DNA from: Thinopyrum elongatum | Taxonomy: Eukaryota; Streptophyta; Magnoliopsida; Poales; Poaceae | Length of the DNA stretch: 64,000 nt | NCBI GenBank assembly: GCA_011799875.1 | Contig: CM022297.1 | Location: forward strand, 75,954,488 to 76,018,487 | Direction: 5' to 3' | In this document: positions 8,920-21,017 of the stretch, piece after piece | Position numbering within the stretch: the first letter of the stretch is position 1 | Layout of the letters: every line of letters begins with the position of its first letter | Position numbers and translations under genes: made by a program | Notes under the pieces: generated by a model | Told to the model about the DNA's origin: nothing | Databases searched by the model: none | What the model saw: the letters and a program-made list of their open reading frames with translations, nothing else

Positions 8920-9830
8920 CTTGTGGAGATGGAATATTTCTTGGCAAGCTAAGAAATTTCTATCTTCTAATTATGACATAAAGGATCTTGGCGACGCCTC
9001 AGACTTTGCTTGTATTGACTTTCGCCAAGATATAGGTCCAAACGGAGTATAAATTTTATTATGATGACATACGTCGATAGAGTACAAAAGAAAAATATTA
9101 TATATTAGTACTCTCTCTCACCTGCTACTAAAGTGAAGGGGGATGAAAGTGCACATCTTAGTGTCAGAGGAACCATTATGAACTGATCAGATAATGTTAG
9201 TTCCTTATGCTTCGGTTGTCAGAAGCAATATGTGTATTCGAGTATGAATGCGCCCTCTTATTTATGATCGGGATATATACTTGGCAAATTGTGTTCAATC
9301 CAGAACTGGACCACTGGAAAGTTGTTATCAAGCTTTTGCAGTATATGCAAGGCGATTACTATTGCATGCTCACTTATAATGAGTTTGATAACCTCATAAG
9401 TATGGGTTAGTCAGACATTATTTTTGGCAAGGTGTGTGGATATTAAGAATTCCACGTCATGTTACATCCGCACCCTTGCACGTGGAGCTTTATCGTGGAA
9501 AAGCACCAAAAGGACAATCATGGTATCATTAATGATGCAAACTAAATTTGTGGCATGTTATAGGCTACTGAGCAGGTTGTATGTCGAAAGAATATTATTC
9601 CCGAAGTTAAGAGTGGTAGACAACATCTTTGCACCACTCACTGCGATTAAGATCACGCAGTCCTCTATGCGAGTAACAACAAGTCATTCGGTGTAGCCAG
9701 AGCCGTTGACAATATGTTCCATGTTGTGAAAGATAGAGTCCGGGATCAAACATCAGATGTTTGATTTATAAGTTTTTTGCGGTTCCGCTTACTAAGGCTT
9801 ACCATTTACCCGTTTATGTTAATGTTGTCG
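8920..9830 (+). pseudogene. Copia reverse transcriptase C-terminus and RNase H, degenerate
   Basis: Plus-strand translation in shifting frames gives fragments typical of copia pol: YDIKDLGDASDFACIDF (the MKDLGEA...LGIxI block after the polymerase active site) at about 8970-9030; then the RNase H block GALSWKSTKRTIM and KFVACYRLLSRLYV at about 9485-9580; then RVVDNI, and VVKDRVRDQTSDV near the C-terminus at about 9730-9760. Several stops and frameshifts separate them. The YVDD active site itself was not found. The order and distance to the 3' LTR (about 220 bp) are right for a copia element. Confidence 0.7.
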
Positions 9831-10037
9831 GCATGGGTTCGGAAAGCCTTTTGATCCTGGAAATTAGGACCATCGTATAAACCAACTCCCATAAAGTATT
9901 ATGTTTTCCATTTCGAGATAGAATGATGTACTATAGGTAATGCGGTGCAATGACATCTAATTGGTCATTGTAACACATTACTTTGTTATGTTATTTCCAT
10001 TAAGAGTGGGCTTATGATGTTTGTCAACCTTACGATC

Positions 10038-10048
10038 AAGGGGGAGGA
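10038..10048 (+). promoter_or_regulatory. Polypurine tract of the copia element
   Basis: AAGGGGGAGGA lies immediately before the TG of the 3' LTR at 10049, as expected for the plus-strand primer of reverse transcription. Confidence 0.85.
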
Positions 10049-10565
10049 TGTTGGAATTGATCTCACGGTTAACAAACCCGAGAGAAAAGCAAGGGAGATA
10101 AAGTCTCACCCCTCACGGTTGTGCCTTGATCGGGAGCACACAAAACAACGATTGGTTTTGGTCCCTGTCCCCATAGCACCACATATAAAAGAGGAGGTCA
10201 TGCCCCTTGGGCAGATACGTGAGTATGCACAGGCTAAGCCATAACAAACTCCTAACTGCCGATCCTAGAAGGGTGCTAAAGGGGTCAGAAGACCATCTCC
10301 ACCGCCGGCCTCCGCAGGGCTGTGCCGGTGGCACTGCTGCTGCCAACTACGTTGCCCTGCTCCTGCCCTATTTTCCCGACGATCTCCCTGTTGCTGTTGC
10401 TGGAGAGAGGAGACCGCAAGGTGCAGCCATGGGCTACTCAGGGGATAAATCGAGCAAGCATTGGTTTTCATACCTGTAAGTTCTCCCGCTTCACAGACAT
10501 GTATTGGTGTTTTAATCTAGAGAACTAGATCCTAATTATGTCAAGTCTAAAGCTTATTTCTAACA
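10049..10565 (+). repeat. 3' LTR of the copia element
   Basis: 517 bp, TG...CA, high identity with 4496-4989 apart from the 23-bp length difference and scattered substitutions. Followed directly by the target duplication GTTGG. Confidence 0.92.
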
Positions 10566-10570
10566 GTTGG

Positions 10571-11488
10571 GACGGCGGTGGCGGTTGCTACAGCCGATGG
10601 CAGATGCTGGAAGCGGCCATGGATTTGCTGGGATGGTAGATGCGGGCACGCGAGATGCTACAAGCGCGTGCCGGTGAGCTGCAACCGCGGTCTAGAATAG
10701 CTGCAACCCACGGATCAGGCGGGGCTACAAGAGATGGGCAATGGGCGGGGTGCTGGAACTGGATGCCGCCTCACCGCCGGTGCATTTTTTTGCTGGAACC
10801 TTTTTTTTTTGCTGGAACTAGTTTATTTTTTTGCCACAATCTCCCAGCTGAGTTTGTTTTTTGCTGGAACCGGTGCTTAATTTTGCTGGTACTAGTCTAT
10901 TTTTTTGCTATAATGGACCACTAAATATCTCCCAACTGAGTTTGTTTTTTGCTGGAGCCAGTGCTTATTTTGCTTCAGCCGCCATTGGAGGATTTTTGTT
11001 GCTTTTTCAGATTCTTTTTTGTGGATATGGTAAGACGGCGACCGCGGCGAGCCGGAGGCGGCGACGCTGGGGATGTTGCAACCATGGGCGGCCGCGTGCT
11101 GGTCGGCCGGTGGCAACACTGGATCCATTATGACCGAGCGCCGGGGACCAACTTGTGGTCAAGATGTTTCAAACCTGCAACCACCTTCGCCAGAGAGGAC
11201 GTGCGGCCTGGCCGATGGGAGCAAGGGCACCGCAATGGCGTGTTCTTTTTGTTTCATACGGCGAGTTGTAGCGGAGCGACGGCGCTCTTCAGGGGTGGGA
11301 CTATTTTGTTGTGGAAGATAGGAAGGAATAAGATGACGCACAGGGGGCAGATCGGGCGGCTGATTACTACTGAATCGGGCGATTGCACTGCGACCGGCAC
11401 AAATTTGGGATCATCGCCCTTCAGTTTTTCGTAAAACTTCATTTCCAAAATAGTTTATATGTTAGCCCGTGTTTAGTGATAGAGCTTG
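10571..11488. other. GC-rich, T-tract-containing repeat-like sequence; no recognised gene
   Basis: Continues from 4495 once the copia element is removed. It mixes GC-rich stretches with motifs of the type TTTTTTGCTGGAACC. A block CTCCCAGCTGAGTTTGTTTT...GGTGCTTA at about 10841-10885 recurs at about 10929-10965, a diverged direct repeat of about 88 bp. Short ORFs on both strands have no domains. Probably an older unclassified repeat into which the LINE inserted. Confidence 0.35.
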
Positions 11489-12327
11489 TTTTTTTTTTCA
11501 AAAAGGAGGAATACCCCCGGCCTCTGCATCTCTTGATGCACACAGCCATATTATTAATAAAGTTTCATGTTCAGAACAAGGTCTCAAATAAAATGTCAAA
11601 TCTCATAAAAAGGTTGCCACAACCGGCGAAAATAGGGTAAGATGACTAGACACCCATCCTATTATTGGGCCGCCATCCAAACCGGTTGCAAGTATCCCAT
11701 GCGACCATCTCCCAACGGTTGCACCCAATATCCATAAGCTCTATGTGGACCGTATGGCTGAGTAACGACCACGTACGGATCCAAACAGACGCCCTGAAGA
11801 TAACCTGCAAAAAAATTGTAATGGTTTGTCTGTTAAAGACAACATTATTCCGACTATTTCTTATGGCCCAAAGTAATGCATACACACCCACTCGTATATG
11901 TGCCGCAGTCTTAGGCTCTACCCCAATTAACCAAGTCCCAAATAATTGTGAAACGGTGACATGAGGAGATACATTAAAGGACGCGTGAATGGTCCGCCAC
12001 AATAACTTTGCGAGCGGGCATTAGAGAAAAAGATGTTGTATTGTTTCGTCCTGATCACAAAAGCAACATCATTTACTACCCTCCCAACTACGCTTTGCCA
12101 AGTTATTCTTTGTTAAAATTACTCCCTTATGGACAGACCATATAAATACCTTGATTTTTAACGACACCTTGATTTTCCAAATGTGAATCGATCTCGGGAT
12201 AGGCCCGGTGTTTATCAGTTCTGTATACATTGACTTAACCGAGAAGAGACGTGACACTGGCAACCTCCAGTGTAAGATATCCGGCACATCAGAAAGGTTA
12301 ACCTCCATTAGCCTAAGCACAAGATGC
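11489..12327 (-). mobile_element. LINE retrotransposon, 3' portion (zf-RVT region and 3' end)
   Basis: Minus-strand frames encode the C-terminus of a plant LINE ORF2. At about 12320-12069: LHWRLPVSRLFSVKSMYTEL, WKIKVSLKIKVFIWSVHKG and LTKNNLAKRSW, the zinc-binding region after the reverse transcriptase. At about 12002-11646: the following segment with LLWAIRNSRNNVVFNRQ. Several frameshifts are present. The end toward low coordinates is a T10 run (11489-11498), i.e. the poly(A) tail on the minus strand, next to GGGGGTATTCCTCC, a common grass LINE 3' end. The 5' portion is at 46291-48240; the two were separated by the CACTA element. Confidence 0.85.
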
Positions 12328-12620
12328 CACTACAAGAAATATGTCAACTTGCGACCATCAATATTCGTCATTGAATGGTCATTGTTTTTCATTTGCGACC
12401 TTTTTGTGACCAAAAACAGTTGGTCAAAAGCTGACAGTCTTTAATGAAACTTAACGACCTTTGTTGTGAAATGGTCGTAGAAGGCAACGACCAAAATAAA
12501 AGGTCGTTGGTTCTATGACGAATTATTTTGGTCAATGGTTGTCTGCCCAGGCCACATCGGATCCAACATGGCAAGTTGGCGTGGCAAAATTGCGACCAAT
12601 TGAATTGGTTGTTGATAAGA
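12328..12620 (+). repeat. Left terminus and subterminal repeats of the CACTA element
   Basis: Starts with CACTACAAGAAAT, then carries many copies in both orientations of a motif around TGGTCGT/ACGACC and TGCGACC (for example near 12350, 12395, 12450, 12470, 12490, 12505 and 12592). Such clusters bind the element-encoded regulator in En/Spm systems. Confidence 0.85.
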
Positions 12621-13821
12621 ATCAACCCGATTCAATTCGGTGTCTATATGGGCCAAGCCCATTAATTCAGCCCATTTAATGTATTTTTTCAATTAATTTT
12701 GGTCAGCTACACGGGCCAAGCCCAACAATTTGGCTTTTTTATCTTTTTTCTGCCAAATTATGTTTAACAAAATGAGTCCAGCCCAATGTTTTCCAGGCTT
12801 TTTCTTTCCTGGGCCTTGGCCTTTCCACATTTTTTTTTTATTTTTTTACCCAAAATATTTGTCCAATATAATTTGAGCCTTGGCCTCTTTAAGGCCCATT
12901 TAACGAACATTTTCAAACCAGTTTGAATAACAATATGAATCAGGTTACCACTAATTAGCTGAATGTTACGGAAATATCTTAGAACACACATTCTACAAAT
13001 TTCCATCACATCTGTATTTTATACAGGTCCAAGCAACCTACAACTTGTCGTATTCAAGCATTTAGCTGCTGAAATACTCCAGAACAGGAAAAATAAATAG
13101 AACTAGCCTATCTAGTACTTCACAACGACAAAACATGTAATCTGCTTAATGGAAAGATTTCTTCTCCAAGTTCCACTTCTCCCTTAGCAATGACAGGCTA
13201 ATGCAAAACATCTGAGCATTCAAAAGAGAACAAAAGGTATGTCACTGATATAAGAAATATTACACGAGTACTTTTAAAATAAAAACTAAAGATATACCAG
13301 TATATTATCATTCTACTTACTTTTTTAACAAGATCATTCTACTTATCTAGAATATGCCTATTCATCAAAATTGGGAATTGAATTGGCACATATGACAAAC
13401 TTAGCAGCAAACAAGCATGGAATGTTTCACATACACGACAAGGTTTAAAAACCAACATTCAAAGTTACAGCAGATTGAAGTTCCATTTGAGTATAAGGAA
13501 TAACATTCATATTCAATCAATAGTACCTATTAAACTACCAGGTGCATGATTGAATTAAATAGTCACCAGCTATTCATCTTGCCATCTACTGTATAGGTGT
13601 AACAGAGCAACTATGTCAAAGTTAATTCAGGTTTACTAATGTGTGTGTCACATGATACATGCATCAAGCATAAGGACATCAAGCATCAGGCCCATATCTG
13701 TTCAGCAAGACGAGTACATACCTTACTTTGTGTCGATGCGATGGATGGGGCTGCAGTTGAACATATGGTCTACATCATTGTTGACGCTGGACGTCGCATG
13801 TACTTTTCCATTTAGAAGTAT
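12621..13821. other. CACTA interior, left part; no gene recognised
   Basis: AT-rich sequence with GGGCCAAGCCCA-type repeats at about 12645-12725 and no ORF with recognisable domains. The last 200 bases (about 13690-13815) are richer in GC and could hold a captured exon, but none is identifiable. Confidence 0.4.
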
Positions 13822-14232
13822 TGTTAGGACCGAGAGTATATCGACCAGAGGGGGGGGGGGTGAATGGGAGATTCAAAAATTCTTCCGAATGTTTTGAGAT
13901 GATCCCAAACACAGCAGCGGAAATAAGGTTCGGTAGATATGAATTCAAGCAAGTATACTATTAAGGAACAAAACCTTTAATGTAGGATGCAATAATGGTT
14001 TGAGCATAGGATACAACAGGCTTGATGATAACGATGGTAATGCAATATGCCAACAGAAATAGTATCATGACAGAGAGCCAGAAATGAACTACGATGGATA
14101 ACTTCGAAGCAAAACTATAATGAGGTAAATGATCACAGCACAGAGAACAACAACTAAGATGACATAACAGAATGATGAGAGTACAACACTGTGGGTAATG
14201 AATGATGACCGATACAGCGAGAGTGAAGCCGA
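13822..14232 (-). repeat. LTR copy 1 (truncated 3' LTR of the left unit)
   Basis: Starts TGTTAGGACCGAGAGTATAT like the other two copies, but ends abruptly at 14232 after GTGAAGCCGA, only about a quarter of the full LTR. A run of 11 G interrupts the start (about 13851-13861), against 7 and 6 in the others. Confidence 0.9.
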
Positions 14233-14294
14233 GAGGGCAGAATACTTTCTCATCAAAACCTTCGGAACATGAGGGCAGAATACTTTTTCATCAA
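14233..14294. repeat. Templated filler at the deletion junction
   Basis: A 24-bp block (14233-14256, GAGGGCAGAATACTTTCTCA...) is repeated at 14271-14294 with one mismatch, 38 bp on. The second copy is the normal internal sequence (compare 24371-24394). The first copy sits exactly where the truncated LTR is joined to the internal region, the signature of template switching during end-joining repair. Confidence 0.75.
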
Positions 14295-17200
14295 TGAGCT
14301 GCTCAATAGCATACATGATCCAAGGGGCATAAGGCTTCAGTGATTGGGGACTATCAACAGCACAAGCCAAGCTGCGAATAAATAGATCTGGAATGTCGAA
14401 ACGAATTCCTTGAGAGATGGCTAACAGAACATTTCCCACGACGCCATTGATAGTGTTGTCTATGTTGGTTGGCGTGAGAGAATTGCAGAGGATATAAAAC
14501 ATCACTTTGTTCTCATAGGCCAACTTCTTAGGATCTATATCAATGCATTCATCTCCAACCAGCTTGGGGTCCATCAGCATGTGAAGTTGTGCTTCGAAGA
14601 CTTCCTAATAGTGTAGCCTGTGTTCTCGATCTTTTCAAACTCACATCAAGGAAGATTAAGCAGAGCTAAAAACGGATCTGCCGAGCATTTGATCTTTTCC
14701 CTTCCGGTCATCCATTCGAGGATTTATGTTGAAATATCTCCAAGTTCTCCTGAGATATACAAGGTGGCATAGAACTGATGGATTACCTCTCGATTCCATC
14801 CATGATTGAAGCGAAGAAAACCCTTTAGCAATGCATGTTCAAAATGCTCAATTGCATGGTGGAAGCAAGGTAATTCTTTGAGCTCAGCAAAGTTCAATAT
14901 CTTGTGATTGAAAATTCGATTCTTGCCAAATAAAATCCTGGCATAATACACAGCCTGTTCTTCTGCCCAGAATCTGGGTGACAGTGAAGTCCTTTCTCGT
15001 TCATAAGGGCTTGTCCCAAAGAATGCTAGCTTCGAAAGATGAAGCTGCTCATTGAATGCAGGACCATTTGGGCCAAATTTAGCAGGGAACAAGGGAAATG
15101 TTTCCTGGGGATATTTCACATTTTCTTCATCGCTTATTTCCATGGACAGAATATCATCAGGTGCTGGCATATTTTCATCAATGGGCTTGAGTGGAGCAAG
15201 GGCCTTTTCAGCTTCTCTGGTGCAGATGGCTTTGAGGAACTAGTCTGACCGTCATTCTCCTTCGCTGGAACTCCTTTAGCGGTCTTGTAACTATCAGGCA
15301 CTAGGGCCTTTTCTTTCGGTGCATTCTCAATGGAGGGTGGCACAATAACTTCTTCGGACTCTTGGGTCACAACTGCTTCTTTTTCGGTTACTTGGGGCAC
15401 ACTGGGTGGTACAACTTGTTCGTGAGCCATGGGCTCTACAGGTTTCTTTTCTTCCTCTTCTATCTGCGAAGCAGTAGAAGCAGGAGCAGGATCAACCTCC
15501 ATCTGGGTAGGGGAACCGGATGAGGTGATCGAGGTGGTATTTCCTCGGGGAGCATTTAGCTCCCCCTCAAACCTTGTCATCCACCTAGTTGGATCCGCAG
15601 GGCTCAGCTTGCATTTCCTTCAAAGGCAATGAAACTGCCTTCTCAACCTCTATTTCTTCATCAATTTTCTCCTCTGGGGCTTGCTGCTTGGGCAGGACAT
15701 TTCCTTCATCAGGGTTGTTCAGAAAGATGTCAACAACATCAGTCTCTTGAGCAGCAGAGGTAGGAATGATAACCACTGCAGGCTCAGCTTGCTGCATGAG
15801 TTCATCCTCATGAGGAGGGGATGGAGGTATCTGCTGCAGAGGAGCACTTGAGTCAATGGGAGCATTAGTTGCAACATTTCTGAACATGGCGATCTTTGAT
15901 TTCCTTCGGTTTGCTGGCTCTTGCCTTTGCCTTCTAACGCTTTTCTTCCTTTATTCTTCGTCGAGCAAGATTTGCCTGACGGTCAATCTCATCATTCCTT
16001 CGATCACACACCTAAGAAACTTCCATTTTCAGCCGTGAGTGCCACTCAATTTTATCATTCCTCATAACACTGAGAGCTTTTGTGAGCTCTACAATTTCTT
16101 TGTTCAGCTCCTTCCTTTTAGATTTAGTGCTGGCATCTCATCTCATTTGCTCGATGGTTTTCTTGTCCTCGACTGCCTGATTCAGTTTCTTGGTAATTTT
16201 CCTCAGATCAGCGAAATGTTTTGTTACCAGCTTGGTAACATCATCAGGAAGTCCCAGATCGCTCAAATCAACTGATTTTGCATCATAGGCAGCACTTTCA
16301 GTGACATCAATCATGAGATCGAAGTCATATCTCTGTTCCTCTGTGGAAGCAGGAACATTGGTTTTAGCTTTCTTGACAGAAGCAACAGCTTTTTCTTCAG
16401 GCAGCAGCTTTCTCTTCACAGAAGGGGCAGCAGAACCCGAAGGTTTGTCAGAGACTGGTGTGGGTGCAAGCCTTGGTGACATCCTCAGCGGGGGTGAAAC
16501 TTTCGCTGGTGAGGGAGTTTGGTATGGCTTGTTAAGAAGAGCGCGCTGATCATACATCAGTATTTCATCGGGAACATCTTCCTCTCAGGACTCATCACAT
16601 GAGGCAAAAGCTGCCTTCTTGGATTTTCTGGTAACAGATTTCTTTCGGGAAGCTTGAGGGAATCTGACTTCGTTGCCTTGCTTTCCTTTTGGGCAGAGGC
16701 ACGGTCTTTCTTCTTTTGTACGTCTTGCTGGGTCAGCTCGACGTTTCTTTCTTCGACCTGATTTTTTTTTTCGTAGCCTTGGCTGCGCGCTTGGCTTTGG
16801 CCTTGGCTCTCTTTTCCACTTCTTCGGGAAAATCAGCAGTTGTTTTCAGGGAGTCAGGATGTGCATTTTCAGTGGGAGGTGGCCTGACTTTCTCATCATC
16901 TGGGCCGAGGCAGTTCTCACCAATACAATCATTCCAAGGTGGAGTGAATGCAAATAGAATTTGATATTTCCTTTGAACATTCTCATAATTAAACCATTTC
17001 TTTACCCAATGATGGCGAATCCTTTGCAACCTGTTGTTTCTCTCAGTTGTGGTTTCAACTCCAGGTGGAGTTTTATAGCTTTCGGGATCAGACATCTCTG
17101 CAGTTGTATTCTTCTCTCTGCCACGACCACCTTTCTTTGGATTTATATCAGAGAAAAATGTCCTAGCATCTGTGACAAGTTCATCCTCGGGCTGACTATG

Positions 17201-17489
17201 AGCCGAGGGAATATCATCTTCCTCTTCATCGGATTCAGACTCAGACTTCTTCTTCAGTATCTTGGGTGGCTTTGAAGCTTTTCCTCCACCAGTGAACCTC
17301 TTTTGTTCGGACAGGGGAGGCAACTGAGGGATTTCTTCTTCAGAACCAGACTGCTCTTCTGAGATGTCAGCAATGACCAACCTGTGAAGAAGAATAGATG
17401 CGAGGGAAAACAGGGTAGGGTCACAAACATGCACAGAAGCAATTTTGACCGAAAACGGGAAGTTTTTCAGAAGCAGCAAAGGAATCCAT
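14271..17489 (-). pseudogene. Second coding region of the left copia-like unit (putative plant transposon protein-like), broken
   Basis: Homologous to 23707-27579 of the right unit but truncated at its 3' end by the junction at 14233. Recognisable blocks from N- to C-terminus on the minus strand: acidic Ser/Glu tracts and EMSDPESYKTPPGVETTTER (about 17110-17050); RHHWVKKWFNYENVQRKYQI (about 17010-16955); a Pro-rich basic segment (about 16540-16470); a coiled-coil-like segment after LTKLV...LRKITKKLNQ (about 16220-16140); acidic linkers; then FPLFPAKFGPNGPAF (about 15100) and KVMFYILCNSLTPTN (about 14495). Frame changes occur several times, one at an A-run near 16765. Function unknown; the last blocks resemble proteins annotated as putative plant transposon protein. 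Confidence 0.6.
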
Positions 17490-17941
17490 GGCATACATTT
17501 TGGAAGATATCATTGACAGAATTGCAACATGCCATATAAGGCAGAGTAACAACTATCTAATCTTTTGAAATAATATACATGAACCCTAGATCCAATATAG
17601 CTAGTACGAGGAAGAACTACAAACCGTACCAGTCATAACTTAAAGATCCCTAAAGATCTACCGAAAGGAAAATAAATCAGGAGAAATAGCGTCGGTAAGA
17701 ACAACCCTAGAACAGAGGAGTGGACAGGGCTAGTTACAGATCCAAGCACCCTAATTTGACAGCAAGGATCAACTACGGCAATGCGGAGGAGAGGATTTAC
17801 CGCAATGGCACGACCAACAACGGCGAGACTTCACCGGAGTTGCACGGCGAGGCGTGTCGGCGACGTTGCTTCAAGCTCGGCCTTGGGAGGAGAACGGGAG
17901 AGGGTTTGAGGACGAACTGAGGAAGAAGACACCTAGAGGGG

Positions 17942-17951
17942 TATATATATA
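17942..17951 (-). promoter_or_regulatory. Possible internal TATA box of the left unit
   Basis: The minus strand reads GGGCTATATATATACCCC, followed about 25-35 bp on by a GC-rich, leader-like stretch (CTTCTTCCTCAGTTCG...). It lies between gag and the second coding region on the same strand, and is conserved at 28037-28048. The arrangement suggests a second transcription unit independent of the LTR. Confidence 0.5.
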
Positions 17952-18451
17952 GCCCATAGGCGGAACCACCTCTTCCAAGATCTACGGCCGAAAAACACGG
18001 GACGTTCCACATTCAATGGATGAGATCACGATCGTGAGATCATGGGCACGTGTCAGACGTTTCCTGCGAATATCTCAGAATCTGAACGGAAGGCCGAAGG
18101 GTTAGAAGAAGGGCAAGCGCCAAAAATAGATTAATGTTCAAAGTTGATTTCATTCGCGACCAAGGACGTCGGAGTGAAATCTTCTTCAGATCAAATTGCA
18201 TGTTTATGATGGACATCATAGATTGGATGAGAAAGAATAGAGGGATAACAGGGTCCGAACCAAAACACTCAGTCAGATAATAGAAAACACAAAACCACGG
18301 AGCTCTGAGTGAGTTGATATACAAACATAACACAAACACAACGAAAAGCAAAGAGAACAAATGAAAACACACGGAACTAGCACCAACAATATAGATCTCA
18401 AGAAAAAGAATAAGCGAAAGGAATCCCTGAGATAATATCTGCAAGAGAGGA

Positions 18452-20956
18452 TTAGTTCTTTTTCAGAACCCACACTTGCGTGGGCAACAAGGATCTCATT
18501 TGCTTCGTCTGAGCAGGAGCATTTTTCTGGCGAGACCTGTAAGACACCTGTGCACTTTGAGAGTAATTATATGAATATGCATTGAAGTTATTTCTAGAAA
18601 CATGAGTATGATGATTTGAGGAGATACGCTTGTATTCCTTCTGTCGAGGGTTTGATCGATACCCATTCAAAAGTTTTCCTGTGCCATTCTGCAAATGATA
18701 ATCATTGTCTCGAAGAGAATTACTCTGCATATTGAAGTTAGCAATGACAGATAGTTTTTTAATAATGCACTTCTTCACCCAGATTTGCTTCTTGGGTGAG
18801 CCAGACCTACAGTTAGTCCCAACATATCGAGCGAAAACCTTACCATTCTGTTGTTTGAAGAATTTGTAGTTCGAGTCGTCATACTCATCAGAAACAACAG
18901 TAATGGGAGTATCATATCCTGACAGAATTGTAGGTTCGAGAGTTTTGCTTTTAGCAAGAACCCAACTCGTTCAAGGATACTGTTCAGGAGTCTAGTAGGT
19001 TCCATCAATGTTAAGTTTCCTTTCAAAACCCAATCCTTCATTTCAAGAATTTTTGTGCAGTATTGAGTTCTTGAGCACATCACAGAGGTTTTGATGCCCT
19101 CTGAGGCTCTTTAGCATTCCAGTCTTGGGCAAATTCTTTAATCTGCAATTTTCATCAGAGATAGCAACAAATTCCTCGAGAGAGGGGTTAGAGATATCAT
19201 TTGGAGTAGTTGCAATACTCTCAATGATGGCATTACAAGTTTCAGCATGTGAATCAGCATTACTGCATTCTAGGCATTTTAAACAAGGAGGCACAAAATC
19301 ATCAGGAAGTCGAACAGATTGCACGGCGAAGAGAGAAGCTTTTTCTTTCGCAAGTGCGTTATGAGATTCTTTCAGTGACTCGAGTTCTTTATTCCTGTTA
19401 AGGAGTTCATCAGATAAACTTTCGAAGCCGACTGAAAGATAATCATATTTGTTGGAAAGATCATCAATAGTTGAAGAAAAAGTGTCATGCTCTTCCATCA
19501 ACTTTTGATTCTTCTCCATCTCTTCGACCAGTAATCCTTCGGTTTTCCTAAGATTTTTCTCAAGCATTTCAAGTTCATCATGTTGAGATTTAGCAATCTT
19601 GACCAGTTTAGCATAGGCAATGTATTCAGGAGAATATCCATTCATGGATTTTTTGTGTTTTGCTGATACCTGATCCTTAGAAGTTTTTGCCATGAGACAG
19701 AATGTGATTGGTTCATCATCACTTGAGGCATCATCATCGGAATCTGATTCGAGTGAATTTTCTAATGGTTCATAGGCAATGAAGGCATTGCTCCTTCCCA
19801 TCCTTCTGTGAAGTTCTTCATCATCTGATTCAGAGTCTGTTGCCTCCTCATCAGAATCCAGGGTCATATCAGCACAAGCTCTATTCAGCCGTGATATCCT
19901 CTTCATATTTGATTCAATGGTTGCTCTGGCTTTCACGTCAGTGACTGGTCTTGTCGAAGAAGATGAGGATTCATTCTCTTTCGAGAGCTTAGTATGACGA
20001 TCCATTTGTGTGAATCCACTGCAGTGAAGATATTTCCATCTGTTGCTAGGTTTTCCTTCCCAGCAGGGGCAGTCTGCTATGAGATGACCGAATTGTTTGC
20101 ACTTGAAGCACTTCATTTCTTTCGGAGGTAACCTTCGTGATGATTCAGGCAAGTCAAGTTCGTCTTCATTCATGAGGCATAAATTTTGTCTTCTGAGATC
20201 ACTTAGTCTTTCAGTTAGCATCTCTAGTTCTCTGGTGATGGTGTGTTGATTTTCAACATCTTCTTCTTCATGAGAACTTCCATAGTTTGAGAGAATTTCT
20301 CCTTCACTTTCCGAAGAAGATTCTTGATCTGCATTTTCTAGTTCCATCTTTTCTTCGTGAAGTGACAACAGCATCATGACCTCTACATAGTGAAGTTCTT
20401 CAAAGTCTGGTCTTTGCTTGATTTCTGCTATGATGGGATCGAAGGTTGCATCAAGAGCACTGAGTAGCTTGTTGACCACATCTCTATTGGTGATATCAGT
20501 TACTCCTTGTTGATGAAGTCTTTCAACAATGTCTATCAACCAATCAGTGAGTTCCATAGCGCTTTCTTTTCGAAGGCTTCTGAAACCAGCAAACATGGCA
20601 CGAAGCATTTGAGTGTGAGGATCTGTTCTGGCAATGAATTCCTCATGTGTAGTTTTTATGGCATCCCAGAGTTGCTTTGCAGTGGCAAGCGTTCGAAACC
20701 GAATAAAAATGTCTTTTGAGATGCTTGCACAGATAATATCTTTTGCTTGTGCATTCAGCTGGAGCATAGCTTTGTCATCAGGAGTTGGAGCATCAGGGTG
20801 CTGAATGGTGTATCCATTTTCCACAATCTGCCACAGTTCCAGATCAATGGCTTGAATTCTGATTCTCATTCTTTCTTTCCAGTAGAGATAGTCATTTCCA
20901 TCGAAGATAGGAAATCTTTCAGAGTGCGAGGATCTACCTTCATATGACATACTCAA
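18452..20956 (-). pseudogene. Copia-type gag of the left unit (637 codons open, then stops)
   Basis: An ORF from ATG at 20956 runs 637 codons to 19043. The N-terminus (RFPIFDGNDYLYWKERM, LELWQIVENGYT, about residues 14-50) is the conserved start of copia gag (UBN2/DUF4219-like). A zinc knuckle CFKCKQFGHLIADC of CX2CX4HX4C form lies at about residues 288-301, then acidic Ser/Asp/Glu tracts and a coiled-coil-like region. After the TGA near 19043 the same frame stays protein-like, with further stops, to WVKKCIIKKLSV and ends QVWVLKKN at 18452, the usual copia gag-to-integrase linker. There the element diverges: no pol follows. The first stop looks like a CGA-to-TGA change, since the right unit has Arg at this site. 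Product would be the nucleocapsid-forming structural protein of virus-like particles. Confidence 0.8.
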
Positions 20957-21000
20957 AACTCCAAGGACGTTAGACCTTTAATAAACAGAGACAGGAAGAA

Positions 21001-21016
21001 CCCGCTCTGATACCAA
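21001..21016 (-). promoter_or_regulatory. Primer-binding site of the left unit
   Basis: The minus strand reads TTGGTATCAGAGCGGG one base after the LTR end at 21018, complementary to initiator Met tRNA. It shows that the middle LTR serves as 5' LTR for the left unit. Confidence 0.88.
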
Positions 21017-21017
21017 T

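Larger units (their letters stand above)
4496..10565 (+). mobile_element. Complete but decayed Ty1/copia LTR retrotransposon
   Basis: LTRs at 4496-4989 and 10049-10565 both start TGTTGGAATTGATC and end TTCTAACA. The element is flanked by GTTGG (4491-4495 and 10566-10570), a perfect 5-bp target duplication. A TGGTATCAGAGC primer-binding site follows the left LTR and a purine tract AAGGGGGAGGA precedes the right one. Order of decayed pol pieces (protease-like about 7.7 kb, reverse transcriptase end and RNase H about 8.9-9.8 kb) supports copia. No intact ORF remains, so it cannot move by itself. It carries an unusual GC-rich block at about 5520-6150. Confidence 0.9.
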
